A stretch of DNA of 64,000 nucleotides. Source: Clusia tigrina (taxonomy: Eukaryota; Arthropoda; Insecta; Diptera; Clusiidae). Below are positions 48,991 to 64,000 of this stretch, piece after piece; the stretch's first letter is position 1, and every line of letters starts with the position of its first letter. The notes under the pieces were generated by a model, which saw nothing but the letters and a program-made list of their open reading frames with translations, was not told where the DNA came from and did not search any database. The stretch covers positions 428,636,240 through 428,700,239 of the forward strand of contig OV050030.1 in the NCBI GenBank assembly GCA_920105625.2, in the 5' to 3' direction. The position numbers were made by a program, and so were the translations under genes.

Positions 48991-50831
48991 CTCTGGTTAA
49001 TTCCAGCCCACCACATATCTATCTATAAATCGAATACGTATCAAATTGCATAATACGATTTTCAATCTCACATCGATGATGAGTCTAGCATATATTCTGG
49101 TAGAATACACCAAACAATTTACATAATGTGGCCGCACGATATAACCGAAAAGGACATTCACAAAAACTTAATACTGAAAATGCCAGTATGTTATCGTCTT
49201 ATAGACATCTATGTCGGTAAGCGTAAACGCTTGGATTATACTTACATTGTAGACAAATATACTCGAACTATATCTCGTTACACCAAATAATAATGGGAAT
49301 AAATAATGGTTTGCACTGCGTTTATAGTTCTACGATCCTTCATGTCAAATTTCATCGGTATAGGTCATGAATAAGAGCGATTTGTGACCATGATAATTGA
49401 TAAGACCCGCCGATGATGCATATTAAGGACAAAAGACCAGTTAAGTGGTTTGGAACTCCTACGAAATTATATGAAAGCATATTCAATAGAAGAGAGGCCG
49501 GGTCCATGCAAAGGAGTACTCGGCAGCCGCATGTGCATAATGGATATAACGTGGATGTTGTCTCTTATCCACTGATGGTAAATGACAGTTTCGTTCACGC
49601 TCATAGTCCAGGCAATTAATTAGCATCTTACATATATTGGAATCATTTGACCACTCGGATGGGAAGATCGCATCAATACGACTTCGAACACGAAATTCAC
49701 TGCCTGCAAATTTTTGAATTCAGACTTACCTAGAATGTATTCCCGGATGATACGAATATTTGGAAAATCGAATGAAATTCCGTTTTACTTCTTGCATGTA
49801 AAGGAGTCAAACCTTTTCAACAATTATCTTTAAAATATTTACAAAAATTCGTAGGCAAGCAACCTACTGCGGGCAGTGGTGTGCCCAGAAGGGGTTGTCA
49901 ACAAATCAATGCAATTTTTTGTCATCTGCAAATTGTGAATCCAAAAAGAAATATGTACTACGTACATATGTATATGTATGTAATATGTGTGGCAAAGTTA
50001 CAATGTGCTCCGTTCGTTATGACAGAGGAGGGCGTTACTGTGCCTGATGACAAATTATGACAGCACGTATTTGTGTGATTCATGTTTAGCGTTTAGTGTT
50101 TGCTCCTTACTCTCTCTTTGCTGCTGGCAAGGAAACAAAATATCCGTTACCAGAGCGACAGATGAAGTGCATTTGAAGTCATGCGAGAATCGCTTTTTGA
50201 TGACGAATACATATGAAACCATTAGGGTGGTCCTTAGGAGATGTTTATACTCAAGACCTCTGAATCGGTTCTAAATGAGTGCACAATTTCAGATATCACA
50301 CAATCAGATATTCAATTCCTGAGACCCGTTACTTAAGTGTGATCCTTTAGAGTCAAAATAATACCAAAATTGAATAAGGAATATTTGATAAACAGAAGGA
50401 TGATGCTTTCCACTAAATTTGTTGGGTATTTAGCAGTTTCGTAGGGATTTCAGGTCTCTTTTCCACTGCAAATCCACTGTTTGTTTATTTGTGGTTCCTT
50501 TTGTGAGAAACTGCAAAAAGCAACTGACCAGAACGCGCGTGGCAGTTCACTCAGGAACTGCAATTAAAAAAAAAATGTGTGGATGGATTCTCAAAGAATA
50601 AGAAGGAAGATAGTTTTTCAATTCCAGATCCTTTGTGAACTATCACTCCTTTTAAGTCCCCTGTTTTTTTTGATCACTTGTATATTTCGCTTTCGTGTTT
50701 ATTTGGACAATTCACACGGGCATAATTTGCGGATGCAAACAATTTGTAGTGTACACTTTGTCCGTGAGGTACTAGAGAATTGAACGGAGTATTTTGTGAG
50801 CTTGACAACACTTTTAAATTCATCCAGCCAG
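48991..50831. other. Unassigned spacer
   Basis: AT-rich. Contains phrases such as 'aaatttcatcggtataggtcatg' (49,348-49,370) that look like decayed dispersed repeat, but boundaries cannot be set. No gene recognised. Confidence 0.35.
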
Positions 50832-51020
50832 TATCTGTGGTCTAGTGGTGGCTCAAACTCGGGGGTTGCGAGTTTGAATCTTGCCCGGGCATAGTGTCAA
50901 AAACGCCTCTTTCTAATTGCCTCTTTTCTCTTCAAGTCGAAAGGTTCAGTAGCTAGTAATCAATCCCCCAAACCGTAGCAGACACAATTCATAATGGTGT
51001 AAGGTATAATAATATAATTT
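50832..51020 (+). mobile_element. tRNA-derived SINE, copy 2 (near full length)
   Basis: The head has an A box TGGTCTAGTGG (50838-50848) and a B-box-like AGTTTGAATCT (50871-50881), spaced as in a tRNA promoter. The body has 'ttctcttcaagtcgaaagg' and the 3' end 'cataatggtgtaaggtataa', then an AT-rich tail. The body and tail match the minus-strand copy at 35818-35955. Pol III transcription from the internal boxes is expected for this class; mobilisation would need a partner LINE. Confidence 0.78.
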
Positions 51021-52324
51021 CAACCACGGAAACGTAACCTCATATAAATGAAAACTGGAAATTTACAGATTCGTTATACCCTTTTACCTTAAAAAGGGAA
51101 AAAGCGGAAAAGGATGTACTAAGTTTGTATGGTTGAGCTGAAGGAGGCCTGGTAGTGTCCATACCTATCATACCTACTATATATATAAATGATCAGAATC
51201 ACTTTCTGAGACATTTTGTCCTTCAATCTTACCCTCTGTGGCCAGTTTTTTCCCACATCGTTTGAGATATCTAAAAAAGATATATAAACCTTACAATAGT
51301 ACAGCCTGGACCTAAAGACAGTATCAGATATCAAAATGAAGCCATTTCGACAAAGACCACGCCTACCTCCCGTATATGAAACTATGGGAAGCTTCTTTAA
51401 AATGACTATAACTTCGGTCCAGTTTATGGTACAGTGACGTAATTTGGCAGTTATTTAGTCCTTTACACTATAAAACATGTGGGCGGTATATATTCATTGT
51501 TACGCCCACTGTTCACTCCGAATCCTAATGTTCAGATGACTTCCGCCTGATACCTGGGGTGCCATGTTGTCGGCCTGTCTCTGCGTTCCATCGTGCGATA
51601 CGGTGCGAAAGCCCGTGATGTGCGATGGATAGCGAGAAAACAATCGAGGCAGGTGCATTCCGTATTAGTGTGGAAGCCATCTTTATGTGGAGGTCAATTT
51701 TGGCACAGGGTAACGGCGGAATACCAGCGAATCTCTTTGCGTCGTATTAAAAGCCAATCTGTCTGAGAGTCAAGAAGCGCATATCGGCGACCCAACTTTC
51801 GTGCATCGACCTGACGACTCTTGATTCATTTCTTCAAATCAAAATCAAAACGGTCAGCAAGAGCCACGAACTCATTCACAAACTACAAAAGAATACGAAA
51901 AAGTGTTATTTTATTTAAATATACAAATATTCGTACATGTAAATAAATATAAGCAAAGAAAATATTTGCGCTACGACTTGTTCCGAGTCCAACACCCACT
52001 ATTAATAAATATACATAACTTAAGATCTATAAGAGATTTATGGACGAAATTTTCTTTTTGAGGAAGCATCTGTAGATTATAAAGCCATTTGCAAGTAATG
52101 GGGTCGATCAGATAAAGAACACGGCCACTGTTCATATAGGCAAATTATTACTACTGCCATGCCCCAATTAGCCAATATGCATTACTGGGTCCCCAAGCAA
52201 AATTCATCAGCAAAATTGCACACGAAGATTCACACCAAACAAAATATGGGCTAGCGATTTTGAGGGCCACGCCTGCTATTAATACATGTTCAAAACTCAG
52301 GACCTATAGGAAGTTTGTGGACTC
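51021..52324. other. Decayed dispersed repeats, no gene
   Basis: Contains repeat-like phrases ('accacgcctacctcccgtatatgaaactatggg', given by position 51,357-51,389; 'gggccacgcctgctattaatac' near 52,262) similar in style to segments at 55,660-55,700 and 63,710-63,990. A GC-richer island at 51,535-51,830 is unexplained. No intact coding frame. Confidence 0.35.
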
Positions 52325-52351
52325 ATTTAATGTACATAAATATATTGACGC

Positions 52352-52872
52352 TAGGTAGGTAGGTAGGTTAGATGGCTGTCCTAAGACTCACTTAGGTCTG
52401 TTCAAGGCCCATTGTGGCCACTAGAGCTTTTTTTCTCTACACCTCCGGATCCTCCTCAAACCATCCTGTGAATTTCATAAAAGTAGCCACTTTCGTTAAC
52501 TTCATCCGGAAAACCTCCTCAATACTGTCAAGAAACGCGAATCCAAGAGTGGAGAACCATTTTCTCTATAGAGCCATGCACCCACACAGGAGGTGTTCCA
52601 CTGTTTCCTCTTCCTCGACATATTGACACCTCCTACAACAGTCATTATGGGGTGTCTCCAGTCTACATGCATGTCTACCAACCAAACAGTGACTCGTCAT
52701 ACCCCTATCGCATTTTGAATATCCTGCCTATTAAATTTCAACAGCAGTTTTGTATGACCGTGATTACATTCTTCCATCCAGGTTCATTCTTCCATCTAAC
52801 ATTTGCACCTTCGAGAGTGTGTCTATCTATTAGCAATTTGCATGTTGCTAAAGGCACTTCATCCGTAAGGAT
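52352..52872 (-). mobile_element. 5'-truncated LINE insertion with long target duplication
   Basis: 521 bp in minus orientation. A target duplication of 27 bp (52325-52351) and 24 bp (52873-52896) flanks it; both copies contain ATATATTGACGC. The minus strand reads CRRCQYVEEEETVEHLLCGC (the knuckle) and then VATFMKFTGWFEED, the typical end of ORF2, a 3' UTR with 'cacaatgggcc', and a (ctac)n tail. Loss of ORF integrity is limited, so insertion is fairly recent. Confidence 0.88.
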
Positions 52873-52896
52873 ATTTAATGTATAATATATTGACGC

Positions 52897-54390
52897 CATA
52901 AAGCCATACACAAGATATGGGATGGATCAGATATGGGTCCCCATATATTGGGTATCCCACTGAAAATTACCGGAGATATGCTTCTAATGATAAAAGAATA
53001 AAATGTACAGCTCTATGGTTTATCTCGCCTGTAAGAATAAAGGATATCTCGAAGACATCAGTTTTTTTGCTGGGGTCTCCTTTCAATATTGGAACCGATT
53101 TCCGAGGGTCGTCAAAAAAGTGCATGTAAGGACCACCCTAGTACGACTATAAACACTAATTCATACAAAGTTGCCCGAGGGTGGGTGTTTACGCGCGGAA
53201 ATTGAAATGCACACTCAACCAGTTTAAAGCAGTCCTCCATTTAAATCCCGTAATTAATGGAGAAATAATGTTAAACGACAAATCATGCACATTGTATTGC
53301 GGAACAGAATATGACTGGAAAACGGAGACAAAGCTGCCGCACACTTTAGTTTCCCACACATGTAAGCCGAGGTAGGCCACTGGGAGCAATCTCATGATTC
53401 TCGCCGCTCAGGGTTAAAGAGTGTTCCCCCAAAGCAAAGGCTGGAAAACAGAAATTGCCAAAGTGTTACAAAGCGCTATAAAAATCGTGCTGGGAGGCGT
53501 GTCACAACATAAAACTGTAGAATGCGCAATCACAGAGGGTTGCTACTGGCACTGCAGCGCTGCGGCCTAAATTGCAGCTTGTTAGTTTTGCAAATTGCCG
53601 CTCGCTCATATTGTTCAGAAATAATATATTGTAATTTCTGCTTAACAGCAAAAGTCATTTAGCCAGTGTGACACACTCACGCTTAAAGGATGCTAATCCT
53701 GTGAGTATGCACACAATTAAAAATGTTCGTGGATGCAACACACACACACACAGACTCATACACGCTCAGGCTCATTTCCACGCACCCATTGTGAAGCTAA
53801 TAAGTCAACCGTAGGGCCTTCTATTGTGAGGCACAGAAACGCGCCCCTCAATAAATCCACTGAAAGGGCGTGACGCGTGAGACACCTGGAGTGATTGTTT
53901 GCGACTGTAAATGAGCCTCGACTGCGTGTGTGCCGGGCAGCAATGGCTTCCGCAGTTTCATATGAACTTCGATAGGTTCAGAAGTTGAACTGTGTTACAA
54001 TCTGGTGCGTTAAATTGCACAATTCGTCATGGATTTCGAAAACAGTTTGCTCCTTGGAACATCAACCGACTGTTTCTAATGCTGAACGTACTCGAACTTC
54101 GAGTGAGGCAAGTTTCCCAATACTCCAGATTATTGTGCGTGTTAAATTACAAAAATTGCCTGTTTAATTGTTCCAGTGACACTTAAGCAAATACGATAAA
54201 TGAGAGCACCATGACTCCAGTAGCAACGAAATTTCCAAGCTTATGGCTTTAATGTTCTCGTCAAGCTACTTGAAGCACCTTATGTTGCTAAACCAATCCG
54301 CAAATGCTGCCATAAACGAAGTCGCAACTGGCCTTCCAGCACTCCAGATTCTTCAACTTCAATAAATTTGTTTAGATTAATTTTACGTTA
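52897..54390. other. Spacer 3' of unplugged
   Basis: No exon recognised. A short (CA)n run occurs at 53,740-53,754. From about 53,160 rightward the sequence looks unique and could include 3' regulatory DNA of the homeobox gene; no specific site is claimed. Confidence 0.4.
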
Positions 54391-54393
54391 ATG

Positions 54394-54399
54394 TTTATT
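54394..54399 (-). terminator. Candidate polyadenylation signal of unplugged
   Basis: AATAAA on the minus strand, about 92 nt downstream of the TAA stop (54491-54493). It is a consensus hexamer in a plausible place; AT-rich surroundings make chance matches common. Confidence 0.4.
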
Positions 54400-54490
54400 T
54401 ACATTTTCACATCATTCCTGAACATCAAAATACCACATTTGCATATTTTAATGTTTAATGAACAAATTTCTAACACTAAACTAACTAAAT

Positions 54491-56049
<1,559 letters not shown>

Positions 56050-56260
56050 TTAAGGGTCTTCTATTAGTCCAACAGTTCTAAGGAAACTTAGCACTGAGTA
56101 GGGGTTCATTGCTCTAATGTCTGTGCCCTCGGGCCAGTAATGCCCCATAGATGTCTTCCTACTGCGAGCTAGGGCTTCATAGTTCATTAGAAGTCTAAAA
56201 GAAGCACAAACTTCCAATTCTGAAGATTTCACGATAAACGATTTCTATGCGGTAAAAAGC
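56050..56260 (-). mobile_element. LINE ORF2 C-terminal fragment (minus)
   Basis: The minus strand reads ALARSRKTSMGHYWPEGTDIR and then NPYSVLSFLRTVGLIEDP-stop. This matches the ordering of the knuckle-to-end region of R1/I-type ORF2 ('CPALARxR...' then a hydrophobic closing segment). Only the last 60 or so codons are readable. Confidence 0.55.
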
Positions 56261-57258
56261 TGGAAACTCTTTACCTTTAGAAAACGTCACTTCATTCCTG
56301 ACATGATTTTGACTTTGCAATTGTTTGTTGAAAGTCGTTCTATGATGGGTCACTTGGCCATCACTACCCATACTTTTTGTCTAGTGATTTCGTCCTGGTT
56401 GGGGGGACCAAAGAAAATGCATTTCCTAATAGACTGCCTTCAGCTACAAATGTTGGATTTCATCGCTTTTTTTCCGATGGTATGTCGCAGACATGAACAT
56501 GTGAAGTCGACAAAATAAGTTGATAACAAAATAGGCAGGTTATCAGTATTTTTACTGAAAATCGATACCTCAGAAGGAGCAATAGTTGCTCTATTTACAG
56601 AAATAGGCTTTTGCAGAGTCTTAAAGGTGTCACTTTATGTAGATTAAATAGCTTCCAAATTCTATTCCCTTACACTACAATATGATAAGTTGAGATTGAG
56701 TTCATATTGTATATCTATCGATTGTTTAGGGTCACAATAACGATAAAACTGAACATATGTTTCGATATGCAGAGATACGCATACAAAATTCAGTACTCTC
56801 GTAAGTCTTATACAGGTTGGGGTCCTCAACGTCCGCCCACACTGTACAGTTATTACGTTCTTGGTACCCTAATATCCTAAGCCATCGAGCGAATATCGAT
56901 TGTATAGTCCAATAGTCTTCTAACCCCATAATGAACATATGTATTAAACTTTTTTTGCGTGAAACCTCATACCGACGTCTTATATGGATCGACAAGTATA
57001 TCAAATATGTACTGAGAATGTTTTGTACTCAAACTTAGAGTAGAATGGCTACCCATGCCTGAGTCGTTGGAGACCCCCTTCTACCGCGGTTCTCCGGCCT
57101 ACCCCACTTATTCTACTTCATTTTAGTTGTGTACCGAAAAAGTGTGAAAACTAAGTTCCACACTCCCATTGACACACCTTGACTCAAAGTAGTTTCGTTC
57201 CTTATAACAATGTCTTGTGTCCTCCACGGCTTAAGCAGTGTTATAAGTGTTATAAGGG
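56261..57258. other. Unassigned, inside presumed unplugged intron
   Basis: No recognised exon or clean element; some sequence may be decayed repeat. Short frames have no domain. Confidence 0.35.
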
Positions 57259-57269
57259 TACTCGAATGT

Positions 57270-57544
57270 ACTGTAGGGGGTACATTACAAGCCTGATAGA
57301 GCTGTCATCCATTAATCTTAGGGACATAGCAAGGTTCATCAAACTATCAGGATGGTTTCCTGCAACATGATGGGCAGTCGTGCCTTTCCTGGCGCTGTCA
57401 TTGCGCTGACTATCACCATCCCAAGTAAGGGAACTTTTAGTCAGTCCTTGAACGGCGCCACACCGTGTTATCACAATGGGCCATTATGTGTGCTCAAGTG
57501 TGCTTTTGGCAAACTAGGCGGACACTCCTACCTACCTACCCACC
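57270..57544 (+). mobile_element. 5'-truncated LINE insertion with 11-bp target duplication
   Basis: 275 bp flanked by TACTCGAATGT (57259-57269 and 57545-57555). It encodes IELSSINLRDIARFIKLSGW, the last residues of ORF2. The 3' UTR shares 'gaacggcgccaca', 'gtgtgctcaag' and 'aaactaggc' with 14857-15010, and it ends in a (ctac)n tail. Same family as the intronic Kinesin-73 insertion. Confidence 0.87.
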
Positions 57545-57984
57545 TACTCGAATGTCCTAGGCACTATAATGCAGAAACTACTGATTACTTGTAGAAGTGC
57601 TTTACGCCTTACGCTCTCTTTCAACAGTCTCAACAACAACACAAATCCTAACAGCCCTTTCAACTACCCCGTGGTTAACTTCAACCACCACATCAACTAA
57701 AAGGTTCATTTGCCTGTCACATTCTCACTAAGCTTAGGTTGCTCTTTTAAACTGAAGAAAATGCTGAGGTTAGTGGGTAACGGGAAGTTTATCATCGGAT
57801 TATTGTCATATAATTTCATAATGGGTTGTTGGTTGGTTCACTAAAATACTCGGTTATATATTATTGTGGCTTAAAGTAAAGGTTTTTTTATACAGAAATA
57901 TACATAAGAAAAAAGAAATATATAGTAAAATAAATAATAATGAATCGGTCAATGTAATAAATCTTGAGTAGAGTATGACCCATT

Positions 57985-58440
57985 GGGGAAATCACCCAAG
58001 GATACCCAAGAGTGGTTATACAAGCACAGAAACGGCAAGGCTCACGGCAGTTTACACTGGGCACTGTTGCGGGGGCATTCATGCAGTGAGACTGCGTATC
58101 CCATTCAACAATCACTGCTGAAGCTGTGCTTAACCCAGAAAGAAACACTCTTCCATTACCTTTGCGAATGTCCAGCTTTGGCAAGGACAAGGTATAGGTT
58201 TCTGGTAGCGTTCTTTATTGATAACCTATCGGACTCCTCGCAGGTCAGTCCGAAGAAATTACTATGTTACCTAAACTGTACGCAGTGGGTTTAGCATCTA
58301 CCAAAATTCGGTTACTCAGTATCTACGAAGTGGTATCAAAACAGCGCTACAGCGCTAATTGAGAGACGTATCTGGCAGATGAGTATCAACCACTATATCC
58401 AGCGAACCATAACCAACGTTCCAGTTACAACATTCAGTTA
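57985..58440 (+). mobile_element. LINE ORF2 knuckle fragment
   Basis: The frame at 57,983-58,294 ends with LTQKETLFHYLCECPALARTRYRFL, the cysteine/histidine block after RNase H, followed by a closing segment (SPKKLLCYLNCTQW). Only this portion is readable; no target duplication found. Confidence 0.65.
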
Positions 58441-58630
58441 TCCACGTTTAACAGAATAAATAATTCACATTTCCTGAATGAACTTTTATGTACCTATGAA
58501 GAGAGTTACTCCCCTTTAGGAGTATATTTGCTTGCCGTTAATCAAGAGAAAGTGTAACATCGCCAGGCTGCGAATTTGGCAAATTTTTTTCTAAATACTG
58601 AACGAGGCGTCAGAAGTTAACTATTTGAGC

Positions 58631-59977
58631 CATCTTGATGTCATATTGGACCCAAACATGGTTGGAAAACGTGCATCGATGAAGGAGTACGGAAGGCCGG
58701 GGTGGCTTTCTAAGCTTGCAAGTCGATGTTTGGCAAAAAATGGTGCCTTAAATTGTAATCTGGATATACAATATAGTGGTGCGATCTATCTTAAAAATAC
58801 GAGTCCGTGGTTTGGTGGGAAGCTGTCGAGAAGGGCTACAATCTCACGAAGTTACAAAGAATCCAAGCCACCGTGTGCATTGGAATTACAAGAGCCTGTC
58901 GCACTTGTCCCGGGGTTGCTTTCGATGCGATTCTAAACCTCCTCCCTATGGATCTTCATACTTGTGGCATTTCCGCACAAAGTGCACTAAGACTCAGAGA
59001 GTCCGGTAACTAGAGGGATACCCTTTATGGTTATGGTATGAAATTTTAAATCAGCTGCCTCCAGATATAGTATCCTCGAGAACCGACTCCTTCGTTCGCA
59101 ATCTGGATTTTGCGAGTTGTGTAAACACAGTTCTACCAAGTAGGAATGACTGGGAGAAGGGAAAGCTGCTCGCGAAAGGGGGTACGCCAATTTTCACCGA
59201 TGGTTCCAAGATGGAATCTGGGGTGGGTGCTGGAATATTTACCGAATCTCTGAACTTTCTACTCTCCTTCAAATTGCCATCGACATCAGGTGTCTTTCAG
59301 GCAGAGATCTTTGTGATTTGGCAGGCATGTCGGGCGTTGAGGGGGCGCAAGCTGACTAAAACGAAATCAATCTACTGCGACAGTGATGCAGAAATAAAGG
59401 CCTTTCACCAGCTCTAAGCTGGTCGACCTCTGTAAGGAGGAATTTAACTTATCCGAAAACTGAATAGTATCCCTCGTCTGGGTTCGGGAACACAGGAACA
59501 TTGAAGGCAACGAGAGGGCTGATGAGCTAGCACGCTCCTATATGATGACAGTGCAAAAAGAACTAACGATTACAGTGCAAAAAGAACTAACCATCTTCTC
59601 AATAGACCAAGAGACATAATTAGCAACCTTAGAGCTGTCGGTACGGATCGACACACTTGCTGAAAAAATGGGCATTCCGTTCAATGCTCATTGTAGGAAC
59701 TGTAAAGACCCACAGGAGAAAGACACAGTCGTACACTTTCTTTGTGAGTGCCCAGTCCTTGCTCGTTTGAGACTCAAATATTTCGGAAGTCCTTTTCTAG
59801 AGAGTATGTTACTCTAGTTTAGAACTTTCAGACCTATCCAAATTTGTTAACAACTCCGGCTGGTTGTAAATGTTACAAAAGTATCTCCATTTTTTACACT
59901 CGCGAGGACATGGTAACAAAACGGCACTTTTGCTTTTTGAGGCGACCTGAGGTCGTCAGCCATTTTACCTACCTACC
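58631..59977 (+). mobile_element. 1.35-kb 5'-truncated LINE copy with 13-bp target duplication
   Basis: Bracketed by TAACTATTTGAGC (58618-58630) and TAACTATTGGAGC (59978-59990), one mismatch. In plus-strand frames it reads HLDVILDPNM (RT end, exactly at the 5' junction), VWWEAVEKGYNLTKLQRIQA (58,810), LNLLPMDLHTCGISAQSALR, IFTDGSKMESGVGAGIF (59,190-59,240, RNase H), IYCDSDAEIKAF (59,370), CRNCKDPQEKDTVVHFLCEC (59,698-59,757, knuckle), then a 3' UTR ending 'gccattttacctacctacc'. Frameshifts are few. It is the most complete copy of the (ctac)n-tailed family in the window. Confidence 0.85.
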
Positions 59978-60265
59978 TAACTATTGGAGCTTACGTTGAC
60001 GTGGCTGAAATCGAAAATGTTGCCAAGAAGAACAAGAAAGAAGTCCTAGTATATATTCAGATATTCTTTCCTATTCCATATAGAATCGGTCTGTGGAAGT
60101 GTGATTTTTTGTAAGCGAGAGAATCTCAAATGGAATGAGGAATATTTCTGGATCAGAATTTTCCCAGTGAAAATAACAATTCTTGCAAAATGTCTTCCAT
60201 TAAATTTGTATCCTACGAATCGATTGCAATTTCGCTCATGGTTTATAAAATGTAACTTCTTGGGT

Positions 60266-60320
60266 CCCCATTTCCATAGAAACGCGCCTATAGAATAAGG
60301 CGTTTTCTACGGAAATGGGG
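60266..60320. repeat. 55-nt near-perfect hairpin
   Basis: Left arm begins 'ccccatttccatagaaa' and ends 'gcgcct'. Right arm is its near-exact reverse complement ('aggcgttttctacggaa…gggg'). Arms are 24 and 23 nt, loop 8 nt, with two differences. Flanks do not pair. It could be a decayed foldback element or a small-RNA-like hairpin; nothing shows expression. Confidence 0.75.

Positions 60321-64000
<3,680 letters not shown>

Noticed and set aside
50832..50900. A functional tRNA gene
   Set aside because: A and B boxes are present, but acceptor and anticodon arms do not pair and the body matches another copy at 35.8 kb, so it is a SINE head.

Overview
The window looks like a dipteran nuclear genome, most likely a tephritid fruit fly. 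The basis is: fly-type genes with short GT-AG introns (often about 60 nt), AT-rich spacers full of 'catatgtatgtata' and 'tacgagtata' strings, a Drosophila-like Kinesin-73, a Drosophila-like unplugged homeobox gene, and many degraded non-LTR retrotransposon pieces. No bacterial-style operon, CRISPR array or plasmid feature is present.

Layout, left to right. (1) 1-2054, minus: 5' part of a nose-resistant-to-fluoxetine type membrane acyltransferase (NRF domain plus acyltransferase-3), running off the left edge. (2) 2.05-10.8 kb: spacer with a LINE remnant and two copies of a small inverted-repeat element. (3) 10,836-27,548, plus: a complete Kinesin-73 (KIF13) gene, 21 coding exons plus one candidate 30-nt exon, about 1936 aa, from motor domain through FHA to a C-terminal CAP-Gly domain. 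Its introns hold a truncated LINE, a mariner-type MITE and a MITE with 8-bp target duplications. (4) 32,063-34,886, minus: a complete five-exon polypeptide GalNAc-transferase (603 aa, Pgant35A type), convergent with Kinesin-73. (5) 35-54 kb: a gene-poor stretch of LINE fragments (I-like with intact RNase H, RTE-like, and R1/I-type with RNase H and C-terminal zinc knuckle), two SINE copies and a 92-bp tandem duplication. (6) 54,491-55,149, minus: the last two coding exons of unplugged (Gbx-type homeobox); its 5' exon is not seen and is probably beyond the right edge. (7) 55-64 kb: the presumed first intron or upstream DNA of unplugged, with more LINE copies, a near-perfect hairpin and a 309-bp (TA)n tract.

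The genes are unrelated in function (lipid/drug handling at membranes, vesicle transport, O-glycosylation in the Golgi, developmental transcription) and are regulated separately. The most informative structure outside the genes is the record of transposition. Several 5'-truncated LINE insertions still have readable target-site duplications, including a 25-bp insertion made only of a LINE 3' tail, nested inside another LINE copy. I found no sequence that demands a new biological system; the best novel candidates are small non-autonomous elements and a possible microexon.
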